DNA of 5,518 nt, from the NCBI GenBank assembly GCA_003558415.1, contig PWLT01000157.1:1-5518 (forward strand). Reading direction: 5' to 3'. Shown here piece after piece: positions 1 through 5,518 of the stretch. Made by a program: the position numbers and the translations under genes. This stretch comes from Hyphomicrobiales bacterium (GTDB lineage Bacteria > Pseudomonadota > Alphaproteobacteria > Rhodobacterales > Rhodobacteraceae). The notes under the pieces were generated by a model, which was given only the letters and a program-made list of their open reading frames with translations, was not told the origin of the DNA and ran no database searches. Position 1 is the first letter of the stretch. Each line of letters starts with the position of its first letter.

Positions 1-10
1 CCGCTCGCGA

Positions 11-985
11 TCACCCTTTCGCGCCGGCGTCGAAGATCGCGTCGATCATCGCCTGATTGCCGCGCGAGAATTCGAGCGGGCAGGCGAATTCCCGCTCGCC
101 ACGCAGTGCGGCGCCGAAGGCTTCGATCATGAGTTGATACTGGTCGATGGCGGGAAAACGCTCGATCTGCGCGGTGCCATCGTCGCGCTGCCACTCGATG
201 TCCGCTTCGCCATAGACGCCGGCATTGAAGGGCGCGCTGAGGCGCAGCCATCCGCGCTCGCCGTGGAACACCATCTCCTGGCGGCGCAGCAGCCGCATGC
301 CGCAGTAGAACGACAGCGAGAATCCGGGGAAATCCGCCCATACCCGCGCGGCGGTATCGACGCCGTTTTCCCATTCGATCTGCGCGGCGATGCGCTCTGG
401 CTCGGCCCCGGTGGCGAATCGGGTCGTGACACTGGGGTAGACCCCGATGTCGCGCAGCCCGCCACCGCCGAACTCAGCGCGGTTGCGTATGTCCTCGGGA
501 TCGAGGTTGCGATAGGTGAAGCTGCCCTGAACCTGGCGCAGCGGCCCGATCGCCCCGTCGGCGAGCAGCTCGCGCACGCGGTGCCATTGCGGATGATGCA
601 CCACCATTGTGGCCTCGGCCGCCAGCAGCCCGGTCTGATCGCGCAGGGCGATGAGCCGGTCGATCTGATCGGCGCGCAGGGCGATGGGTTTTTCGCACAG
701 CACATGCTTGCCCGCGTTCAGCGCCCGCTCGGTCCACTCCACATGCAGATGGTTGGGCAGGGGGATGTAGATGGCATCGATTTCCGGGTCGGCGAGCAGG
801 GTGTCATACCCCTCGTGCACGCGCAAACCGGGGTGTCGGGCGGTGAAACGCGCCGCCTTCTCCGGCGCGGAGGTTGCAAGTGCCGTCAGAACTGCGTGCT
901 CTGCGTTCTGGATCGCCGGGCACAGGGCCGTGCGCGCGATGTCCGCCGCCCCCATCACGCCCCATCGGATCGCTCGTTCGCGCAT
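11..985 (-). CDS. Gfo/Idh/MocA family NAD(P)-dependent oxidoreductase
   Basis: This is a 324-residue cytoplasmic dehydrogenase with no signal peptide. The N-terminal Rossmann fold begins WGVMGAADIA (residues 8-17), a glycine-rich dinucleotide-binding loop. The family EKP motif is at 98-100 (CEKPIAL, with Lys99 the expected catalytic lysine). The C-terminal alpha/beta domain opens with GGGGLRDIGVYP (173-184). The Asp179-x3-Tyr183 spacing and the NH at 78-79 resemble the dimeric dihydrodiol dehydrogenase/glucose-fructose oxidoreductase branch rather than the inositol dehydrogenase branch, which has His in place of this Tyr. The family reduces or oxidises sugars, polyols and related carbonyls with NAD(P); the substrate here cannot be read from sequence. 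Length is normal. The ATG is supported by GGGAGG five bases upstream. It lies downstream of rpoH on the same strand, separated by a hairpin, so co-transcription is possible but not shown. Family call is firm, substrate unknown. Confidence 0.93.
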   Translation of the reverse strand: MRERAIRWGVMGAADIARTALCPAIQNAEHAVLTALATSAPEKAARFTARHPGLRVHEGYDTLLADPEIDAIYIPLPNHLHVEWTERALNAGKHVLCEKPIALRADQIDRLIALRDQTGLLAAEATMVVHHPQWHRVRELLADGAIGPLRQVQGSFTYRNLDPEDIRNRAEFGGGGLRDIGVYPSVTTRFATGAEPERIAAQIEWENGVDTAARVWADFPGFSLSFYCGMRLLRRQEMVFHGERGWLRLSAPFNAGVYGEADIEWQRDDGTAQIERFPAIDQYQLMIEAFGAALRGEREFACPLEFSRGNQAMIDAIFDAGAKG

Positions 986-993
986 AGCAGCCT

Positions 994-1017
994 CCCTGTC
1001 CGCCTATGCGGGCAGGG
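994..1017 (-). promoter_or_regulatory. Hairpin between rpoH and the oxidoreductase, overlapping its ribosome binding site
   Basis: The two arms, 994-1003 and 1008-1017, pair over ten positions around a four-base loop. In minus-strand RNA there is one C-A mismatch (1012/999); on the plus strand this pair would be G-U. The three G residues at the base of the stem (994-996) are also the first half of the Shine-Dalgarno GGGAGG (991-996) for the ATG at 985. No U-run follows, so it is not a canonical intrinsic terminator. It may attenuate transcription leaving rpoH, partly mask the ribosome binding site, or protect the 3' end of the rpoH mRNA. The structure is seen; its role is inferred. Confidence 0.45.
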
Positions 1018-1072
1018 TAGCCGATCGGGTGGCGATTGCCACGGGCCAAGTGCGGGTTGCGGGTGGCGGCCC

Positions 1073-1969
1073 TCAGGCAGGGACCCCGAGGCCCTTTTCC
1101 TTGGCGAGGCTGCGCATGCGCTGCTGAAGTTTTTCGAAGGCGCGCACCTCGATCTGGCGGATGCGCTCGCGGCTGACCTCGTAGCGGTTGGAAAGCTCCT
1201 CCAGCGTCACGGGGTCGTCGCGCAGGCGCCTTTGCGTGAGGATGTCCTTTTCGCGGTCATTGAGCACGTCCATTGCCTCGGTCAGAAGCGCGCGGCGGAT
1301 TTCAAGCTCGTCGCGGTCGGCGTAATCCTCGGCCTGGTTGGCGCCCTCATCCTCGAGCCAGTCCTGCCAGGAGGTCACCGAATCACCCTCCGAGCCGATG
1401 GTCGCGTTGAGCGAGGCATCGCCGCCCGACATGCGCCGGTTCATGGCGATCACCTCGTCCTCGGTGACGTTGAGGTCATGCGCGATCTGCTTGACGTTTT
1501 CGGGGCGCAGGTCGCCGTCTTCAAGCGCGCCGATCTTGGACTTGGCCTTGCGCAGGTTGAAAAAGAGCTTCTTCTGCGCCGATGTGGTGCCCAGCTTGAC
1601 CAGTGACCAGGAGCGCAGGATGTATTCCTGGATCGAGGCGCGGATCCACCACATCGCATAGGTCGCCAGCCGGAACCCCTTTTCGGGGTCGAAGCGCTTG
1701 ACCGCCTGCATCAGTCCCACATTGGCTTCCGAGATCACCTCGGCCGTGGGCAGCCCGTAGCCGCGATAGCCCATCGCGATCTTGGCGGCGAGCCGCAGAT
1801 GGCTGGTGACCAGCTTGTGTGCGGCTTCGGTGTCCTGATGGTCCACCCAGCGCTTGGCCAGCATGTATTCCTCTTCCGGCTCCAGCATCGGAAACTTGCG
1901 GATTTCCTGCAGGTAGCGGTTGAGCCCCTGCTCCGGGGACGGGGCCGGAAGATTGGCGAAATCGCTCAT
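1073..1969 (-). CDS. rpoH: RNA polymerase heat-shock sigma factor RpoH (sigma-32)
   Basis: RpoH directs RNA polymerase to promoters of heat-shock genes (chaperones and proteases). The 298-residue product has all expected parts: the region 1.2/2.1 start at NRYLQEIRKFPML (17-29), region 2 with GLMQAVKRFDPEKGFRLATY (85-104), the -10-recognition helix WWIRASIQEYILRSW (107-121), the RpoH-specific box QKKLFFNLR (132-140) and a region 4.2 helix-turn-helix from VTLEEL to RIRQIEVRAFEKLQ (254-282) for the -35 element. The RpoH box separates it from RpoD and other group 2 factors. The frame also opens 28 codons upstream at 2053, but I place the start at 1969. The protein there begins MSDFANLPAPS, as alphaproteobacterial RpoH does, with AGAGGTGG just upstream, and the extension is Arg/Pro-rich and unconserved in character. 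It follows rluD on the same strand after 161 bp. No convincing sigma-32 or sigma-70 promoter was found in that gap. RpoH is usually controlled by protein turnover and translation, which the sequence alone does not reveal. Confidence 0.98.
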   Translation of the reverse strand: MSDFANLPAPSPEQGLNRYLQEIRKFPMLEPEEEYMLAKRWVDHQDTEAAHKLVTSHLRLAAKIAMGYRGYGLPTAEVISEANVGLMQAVKRFDPEKGFRLATYAMWWIRASIQEYILRSWSLVKLGTTSAQKKLFFNLRKAKSKIGALEDGDLRPENVKQIAHDLNVTEDEVIAMNRRMSGGDASLNATIGSEGDSVTSWQDWLEDEGANQAEDYADRDELEIRRALLTEAMDVLNDREKDILTQRRLRDDPVTLEELSNRYEVSRERIRQIEVRAFEKLQQRMRSLAKEKGLGVPA

Positions 1970-1974
1970 GTCGT

Positions 1975-1982
1975 CCACCTCT
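1975..1982 (-). promoter_or_regulatory. Ribosome binding site of rpoH
   Basis: The minus strand reads AGAGGTGG five bases before the ATG at 1969. It is the best Shine-Dalgarno match near either candidate start and decides for the 298-residue protein over the 326-residue open frame. A 4-base inverted repeat, GTCG (1986-1989) and CGAC (1970-1973), flanks it and abuts the start codon. Confidence 0.7.
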
Positions 1983-2067
1983 GCTCGACGGGGCCTGTCC
2001 GGCCGCCCGATTGGACGGGTCGACCTGTTCCCCTCATACCGTGTTGCATTCAAGGCGCGCTATCATG

Positions 2068-2102
2068 GCGCCAAGCTTTGAAGAAAGCATGAAGAATGGC
2101 GC
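2068..2102 (-). repeat. Nested inverted repeat in the rluD-rpoH gap
   Basis: An outer 6-bp inverted repeat (GCGCCA at 2068-2073 with TGGCGC at 2097-2102) encloses an inner 5-bp hairpin with a four-base loop (GCTTT 2075-2079, loop 2080-2083, AAAGC 2084-2088). It lies 29 bases after the rluD stop and about 100 bases before the rpoH start. No U-run follows on the minus strand, so it is not a standard terminator. It could be a processing or pausing structure, or chance in GC-rich DNA. Confidence 0.3.
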
Positions 2103-2130
2103 GCCGGCTTTCCAGTCGATTTCAGCGCGG

Positions 2131-3174
2131 TCACGGCGATTTCATGCCGCTTGTACCGCGCAGCGCCGCAAGAAGCGCCTCCATGTCCGACGGAGGCGGG
2201 GCGGAGAACTCCAGCCATTCGCCGCTGACCGGGTGGGCAAAGCCCAGCGTGGCCGCGTGCAGGGCCTGCCGTGCAAATTCCGACGCCGCTTCCGCCGCCG
2301 CCTCGCCCAGCGCCTTGCGCGAGGGCTGGCGCCGCCCGCCATAGACTGGATCGCCGATCAGCGCGTGCCCGCAATGCGCGAGATGCACGCGGATCTGGTG
2401 GGTTCGCCCGGTCTCCAGCCGGCATTCGACCAGCGCCGCCGCTGGGGGCAGGCCGAAGCTTTCGAGCACCCGCACCCGCGTCACCGCATGGCGCCCGCCC
2501 TGGAAGGTCACCGCCTGGCGCTGGCGGTCGCTGCGATGACGCGCAAGCTGCGTCGTGATCTTCAGCGTCGCCCCCTCGAAGCTCACACCCCGCAGACCGC
2601 GCAGACGGGGGTCGGCGGCATCGGGGCAGCCATGCACGACCCCGAGATATTGCCGGCTCACGCGCCGCGCCTCGAACTGCGCCGCCAGCCCGTGATGGGC
2701 GCGGTCGCTCTTGGCCGCCACCAGCACGCCCGAAGTATCCTTGTCGAGCCGATGAACGATGCCCGGGCGCCGCGTGCCGCCGATGCCCGACAGGCTGTCG
2801 CCGCAGTGATGGAGAAGCGCGTTGACCAGCGTTCCCTCCGATGAGCCCGGGGCGGGATGCACGACCATGCCCGCTGGCTTGTCGATGACGATCAGATCCG
2901 CATCCTCGAAGAGAACCCGCAGCGCGATGTCCTCGGGCCGCGCCTCGGGCTCGGCGGCTTGTTCGATGGCCAAGGTGATCGTCTCGCCCGCCGCCACCTT
3001 CGCGCGCAGATCATCGAGCACCTCGCCCCCGCGCGTCACGGCGCCCTCGGCGATCAGCCGCGCCAGCCGCGTGCGCGACAGAGCCGCCTCGGGCGGCACA
3101 TCGCGCGCCAGCGCCTTGTCGAGGCGCGCGGGCGGGTCGTCGGCGATGGTGACGGTGAGGTGTCGAACGGACAT
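2131..3174 (-). CDS. rluD: Ribosomal large subunit pseudouridine synthase, RluD/RluA family
   Basis: This enzyme converts specific uridines of 23S rRNA to pseudouridine; in E. coli RluD the targets are 1911, 1915 and 1917 in helix 69. The 347-residue product has an N-terminal S4 RNA-binding domain (about residues 16-75, RLDKALARDV...SRTRLARLIAEGAV), then the RluA-type catalytic domain. DLIVIDKPAGMVVHPAPG is at 93-110. The signature HRLDKDTSG is at 141-149 with catalytic Asp144. RTHQIRVHLAHCGH spans 257-270, GDPVYGG 274-280 and RQALHA 302-307. Presence of an S4 domain and overall length favour RluD or RluC over RluA; exact rRNA target is not certain. The ATG at 3174 is the only ATG, GTG or TTG after an in-frame TAG at 3208-3210, so the start is well fixed even though no Shine-Dalgarno sequence precedes it. 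rpoH follows 161 bp downstream on the same strand. Confidence 0.95.
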   Translation of the reverse strand: MSVRHLTVTIADDPPARLDKALARDVPPEAALSRTRLARLIAEGAVTRGGEVLDDLRAKVAAGETITLAIEQAAEPEARPEDIALRVLFEDADLIVIDKPAGMVVHPAPGSSEGTLVNALLHHCGDSLSGIGGTRRPGIVHRLDKDTSGVLVAAKSDRAHHGLAAQFEARRVSRQYLGVVHGCPDAADPRLRGLRGVSFEGATLKITTQLARHRSDRQRQAVTFQGGRHAVTRVRVLESFGLPPAAALVECRLETGRTHQIRVHLAHCGHALIGDPVYGGRRQPSRKALGEAAAEAASEFARQALHAATLGFAHPVSGEWLEFSAPPPSDMEALLAALRGTSGMKSP

Positions 3175-3204
3175 CGGATGTGGCGCCGGGTTTGCAAGGC
3201 CCTG

Positions 3205-3233
3205 CTTCTACGCCGGATTGGCCCCGGTGTCAC
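3205..3233 (-). promoter_or_regulatory. Candidate sigma-70-type promoter for rluD
   Basis: On the minus strand GTGACA (3228-3233, five of six matches to TTGACA) is followed by a 17-base spacer and TAGAAG (3205-3210, four of six matches to TATAAT). A start about seven bases further would give a leader of roughly 20-25 bases before the rluD ATG, fitting the lack of a Shine-Dalgarno sequence. Spacing is ideal; the -10 match is only moderate. Found by eye, without a background model. Confidence 0.4.
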
Positions 3234-3243
3234 CCGCCGGTGA
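3230..3243. repeat. Perfect inverted repeat TCACC-N4-GGTGA overlapping the rluD -35 element
   Basis: TCACC (3230-3234) and GGTGA (3239-3243) form a perfect 5-bp dyad around CGCC. It overlaps the proposed -35 hexamer (3228-3233), a position suited to an operator for a repressor. No regulator is recognised for it, and short dyads are common in GC-rich DNA. Confidence 0.3.
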
Positions 3244-3339
3244 TGCGCGCGCTCGGCCGAAGGCGAGGCGTTGCCATGGATGCAGAACGCTCCTGCATGG
3301 TCACGGTCGGGGCGCGGCCTCCGGAAGACGCGTCGCCGG

Positions 3340-3353
3340 GTTGATCAGTCAAC
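3340..3353. repeat. Perfect inverted repeat GTTGA-N4-TCAAC
   Basis: GTTGA (3340-3344) and TCAAC (3349-3353) form a perfect 5-bp dyad around TCAG in the middle of the divergent region. It is notable as one of the more AT-containing stretches in a GC-rich gap and could be a regulator-binding half-site pair. No family motif is recognised. Confidence 0.3.
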
Positions 3354-3494
3354 TCTCTGCTCTGCCCCGCGCCGCGATGGTGCGCTGGCGACGCGCCTGA
3401 AGCGACTTGAGCCGGTGGCGCCAACGCTGTAGCGAGGGGGCACAACGGGCAGGATGTTGCGACGGGCGAGACGGGGCAGGGCATGGTCGGGCGC

Positions 3495-3499
3495 GAAGG
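3495..3499 (+). promoter_or_regulatory. Ribosome binding site of the PLD-like gene
   Basis: GAAGG ends seven bases before the ATG at 3507. The alternative ATG at 3483 has only GGGGCAGG (3473-3480) upstream, with its AGG just two bases from the start codon. This favours the start at 3507. Confidence 0.45.
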
Positions 3500-3506
3500 C
3501 GTAGCG

Positions 3507-5518
3507 ATGCGGCGGCGCGGCTGGGCGGTGGCGGGTCTCGGGGCCGTGGCAATGCTGTTGGCGTCCTGCGGCCCGCGCGCCGACATTGCCGCGCGGTTCG
3601 TGGCGATCCCCGAAGCGGCGGCGCCGGTAATCGCGGAATACGAATCCCGCCTGCGCGCGTTGGTGGCGGGGGCCGAACGCGAGCGTCTGCGCCGTGCCGC
3701 CGGTCTTGCGCCCGGGGAAACGGCCAGGGCGGAATTCTCCTCGTCGGCGCTGAGGGCGCGATACGAGGCGGCCGAGTCGGCAACGACGGCCCTCGAGTCA
3801 CCCGTCATCCCACCGCTCAAGGCGGCTGCCGGCCTGTCCGCGCCGCAATCGCTGCAATATGATCGCCCCTGGCGCCGCGCCGAGGCCACGCTCTACCTCG
3901 ACGGGAGGGCCGGCACTGTCTCCGCGCCGTTCCGCTTTTCGGGCGTGCAGGCCGAAGCGGTGACCCTGCGCCTGCAATCGGTGGCGCCGCGCAGGCTGCG
4001 GGTACGGTTGAGCTGCGACGGAGGTTTCCGCCTGAACCAGCGCGACGCACCCGAACGCCGGGACGATGCGGGCGAGACGCTGGCCTTCGAGCTGGCGTCG
4101 CGCAGTCGCGGCGAGGCGCATGTCGAGTTGCCCGCGCTCACGCAGCGCTGCACCGTGGAAAGCGCGGCGCCGGGGGCGGGCTGGCGCGTGGTCGAGATCG
4201 AGCGCGAGGAGCGCGCAGCCCCCGAACTTGCACGGCTCGACACGCGTTTCGACATCTGCGCCATCCCGCCGATGGCATCGCTGGATCGGCTGGAGCGTGC
4301 ATTCTTCGCCGATCGCTGGATGTCGCAAAGCTGCGTCCTCGGCCAGACCGCCGCTACCCGGCTGCTGCCCGAGGGGCGCGCAGCGCTCAACGCGAAGATC
4401 GAGGCCCTGACCGGCCGGCCGGTTTCAGAGGCAGCGCTGGATGCGGGCGACCCAGAGATGGCGCTCGACTTCAGCGCCGCGCCCCGGCTCGATCTGATCT
4501 ATGTGTCCTATCTGCACATCCGTGCCGATTTCACCGGCTACCTCATGGCGCGGATGCTGCGTTATCACGCGGCGCGGGGCACGAGCGTGCGCATCCTGAC
4601 CAGCGACAACCTGATGCTCGACGATGAGAAGCGCCTCTTCGCGGGGCTGGCGGCGACCTATCCCAATATCCAGATGCAGAACTTCGCCTGGACGCCGCCC
4701 GGCATCGGGGCAATCGCGGAGCAGATCGACCGCATCCACCGCGCCCATCACGTCAAGCTCTTCGCCACGCTCTCCCCCGAGCCGGGGCGCTCGCGCGCGC
4801 ATCTGGGTGGGCGCAACCTGCATGACGGGTTTACCTTCGATACGCCGCGCGACTTGAGCGCTTATGCGTATCTGCGCGATTACGACCCCGATGGCGGGCC
4901 GTCGCTCGCCTTCTTCTCCGCTTATGTCGATTTTGAGGTGGAGTTGCGCTCGGACGCGGCGGTGCGCGCAATCGCGGCCCATCTCTCGACGCTTTGGCAT
5001 CGTGACATGCCCAGCAGTGTCATCCGCCCCTTCTCCATGGCGCGCGAGCAAGTGGGCGCGCCGCGCCGGGGGATGCGGCATTTCCTGTCGATGCCCTATG
5101 CAGACGGGCGCGCGCAGGAGGCATGGCTGGTCGAGCTGTTCGACGCGGCCGAGCGCTCCATCCGCATCGCCACGCCCTATCTCAATCCCCCCCCCCGCCT
5201 GCGTGCGGCGCTGGAGCGGGCCGCGGCGCGCGGGGTTGAGGTGACGATCGTCGCGCGCCGGGAGGTAACCGACCCCGCCGGAACCATTATCACGCGGCTC
5301 AACGAGCTTTTCATCGAGCGCCATGCGGGGCAGTTCGCCCTGTACGAATACGCGCCCGACCCGCGAATGCTGCACAGCAAGCTGTTCCTGATCGACGGGC
5401 GGCTTTCGGTGATCTCGTCGATCAATCTCAATCAGCGCAGCTTCATCCATGACAGCGAGAACGGCCTCGTGGTGCTCGACCCGGTGTTTCACGACCGGAT
5501 CGCGGAGGTCTTCGACGG
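3507..5518 (+). CDS. Predicted lipoprotein with two phospholipase D/cardiolipin-synthase-like (HKD) modules, C-terminus beyond the window
   Basis: The frame has no stop to the window edge, giving at least 670 residues. It opens with a lipoprotein signal peptide: MRRRG, a hydrophobic stretch, then lipobox LASC with Cys21. Gly at +2 is compatible with outer-membrane sorting by the E. coli rule. Residues about 22-115 look helical and Ala/Arg/Glu-rich. About 120-230 look beta-rich. Four further cysteines (170, 215, 251, 276) could form disulfides in the periplasm. The PLD half starts near 320. Module 1 has H415-V-K417 followed by GGRN (434-437), but the Asp expected at 422 is Leu. Module 2 is canonical: H623-S-K625-x4-D630, SSINLNQRS (637-645) and SEN (650-652). 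The family cleaves or transfers phosphodiesters, often phosphatidyl groups as in ClsC/YmdC; here the substrate is unknown. I prefer the start at 3507 for its ribosome binding site and compact signal peptide; ATG 3483 would add eight residues. A ten-C run lies at 5187-5196. Confidence 0.85.
   Translation, partial: MRRRGWAVAGLGAVAMLLASCGPRADIAARFVAIPEAAAPVIAEYESRLRALVAGAERERLRRAAGLAPGETARAEFSSSALRARYEAAESATTALESPVIPPLKAAAGLSAPQSLQYDRPWRRAEATLYLDGRAGTVSAPFRFSGVQAEAVTLRLQSVAPRRLRVRLSCDGGFRLNQRDAPERRDDAGETLAFELASRSRGEAHVELPALTQRCTVESAAPGAGWRVVEIEREERAAPELARLDTRFDICAIPPMASLDRLERAFFADRWMSQSCVLGQTAATRLLPEGRAALNAKIEALTGRPVSEAALDAGDPEMALDFSAAPRLDLIYVSYLHIRADFTGYLMARMLRYHAARGTSVRILTSDNLMLDDEKRLFAGLAATYPNIQMQNFAWTPPGIGAIAEQIDRIHRAHHVKLFATLSPEPGRSRAHLGGRNLHDGFTFDTPRDLSAYAYLRDYDPDGGPSLAFFSAYVDFEVELRSDAAVRAIAAHLSTLWHRDMPSSVIRPFSMAREQVGAPRRGMRHFLSMPYADGRAQEAWLVELFDAAERSIRIATPYLNPPPRLRAALERAAARGVEVTIVARREVTDPAGTIITRLNELFIERHAGQFALYEYAPDPRMLHSKLFLIDGRLSVISSINLNQRSFIHDSENGLVVLDPVFHDRIAEVFD
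5187..5196 (+). repeat. Run of ten C inside the PLD-like coding sequence
   Basis: This homopolymer encodes the Pro-Pro-Pro and first base of Arg in TPYLNPPPRLR, at the start of the second HKD module. With ten C the frame is intact, since both HKD motifs read in one frame. Loss of one C would lead to TGA at 5242-5244 and gain of one to TGA at 5237-5239. Either would remove the second HKD motif at 5373. It is a possible slippage (phase-variable) site. Confidence 0.9.

Larger units (their letters stand above)
3175..3506. other. Divergent intergenic region between rluD and the PLD-like lipoprotein gene
   Basis: I see no convincing gene here. It holds the rluD promoter candidate (3205-3233), a dyad overlapping it (3230-3243), a second dyad (3340-3353), and a run of near-repeats of ACGGGC/ACGGGG at about 3445, 3462 and 3471 close to the plus-strand gene. 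A weak plus-strand promoter-like pair, TTGAGC (3407-3412) and TGTAGC (3428-3433), has a 15-base spacer and is not called. A 22-codon plus-strand frame at 3276-3344 is too short and featureless to annotate. Confidence 0.6.

Noticed and set aside
134..1606. Plus-strand open frame of 490 codons across the oxidoreductase and rpoH genes
   Set aside because: It is antisense to two strongly conserved genes, spans the gap between them, and its translation shows no recognisable domain. Long antisense frames are expected in GC-rich coding DNA.
1970..2053. N-terminal 28-residue extension of RpoH from an upstream ATG
   Set aside because: The extension is Arg/Pro-rich without RpoH character, and the internal ATG at 1969 has the good ribosome binding site and the expected N-terminus.
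2040..2130. Heat-shock (sigma-32) promoter for rpoH around CTTGAAT at 2046-2052
   Set aside because: The minus strand contains a CTTGAA-like -35, but no CCCCAT-type or TATAAT-type -10 occurs at acceptable spacing.
2011..2844. Plus-strand open frame of 277 codons opposite rluD
   Set aside because: It is antisense to the conserved rluD catalytic domain and has a low-complexity Arg/Ala-rich translation with no domain.
3276..3344. Small plus-strand frame of 22 codons (MDAERSCMVTVG...)
   Set aside because: Although a GAGG lies upstream, there is no leader-peptide signature, no following attenuator and no recognisable homologue, so chance is as likely.
3444..3482. Three near-copies of ACGGGC/ACGGGG ahead of the lipoprotein gene
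   Set aside because: Copies are short, irregularly spaced (17 and 9 bases) and expected in this base composition; not a convincing tandem repeat or binding array.
3230..3889. Minus-strand open frame of 219 codons upstream of rluD
   Set aside because: It mostly lies opposite the signal peptide and N-terminus of the lipoprotein gene, and its Ala/Arg/Ser/Pro-rich translation is typical of a shadow frame.
4425..5492. Minus-strand open frame of 355 codons opposite the PLD half
   Set aside because: The plus strand carries clear HKD motifs in a continuous frame; the antisense product is Arg/Gly/His-rich with no family signature.

Overview
The window is GC-rich and densely coding, and looks like an alphaproteobacterial chromosome. 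The main evidence is a group II sigma factor of the RpoH type whose 298-residue sequence has the look of Rhodobacterales/Paracoccaceae RpoH, plus the strong G/C bias at third codon positions. The family-level placement is an inference from protein style, not from a search.

Layout. Three genes lie head to tail on the minus strand, so in transcription order: rluD (3174 to 2131, 23S rRNA pseudouridine synthase), a 161-bp gap, rpoH (1969 to 1073, heat-shock sigma factor), an 87- to 103-bp gap holding a strong hairpin, then a Gfo/Idh/MocA-family NAD(P)-dependent oxidoreductase (985 to 11). A non-coding divergent region of about 330 bp (3175-3506) follows. It carries a plausible sigma-70-type promoter for rluD and two short perfect inverted repeats. 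From about 3507 to the right edge on the plus strand runs one long gene, cut off by the window. It encodes a predicted lipoprotein with an unrecognised N-terminal half and a C-terminal half with two phospholipase D/cardiolipin-synthase-like (HKD) modules.

How the genes relate. rluD and rpoH are housekeeping/stress genes (ribosome maturation and heat-shock transcription). The oxidoreductase downstream has its own Shine-Dalgarno sequence and may be read through from rpoH or be separately controlled. The divergent PLD-like lipoprotein would act outside the cytoplasmic membrane on phospholipid or another phosphodiester and shares only the intergenic region with the rest.

The most unusual material is in the PLD-like gene. 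It has a run of ten C in the coding sequence between the two catalytic motifs; gain or loss of one C would meet a stop within 50 bases and remove the second HKD motif. Its first HKD motif lacks the Asp. It also has an N-terminal region of about 280 residues with four extra cysteines that I cannot assign to a family. No mobile element, CRISPR array, tRNA or rRNA was seen.
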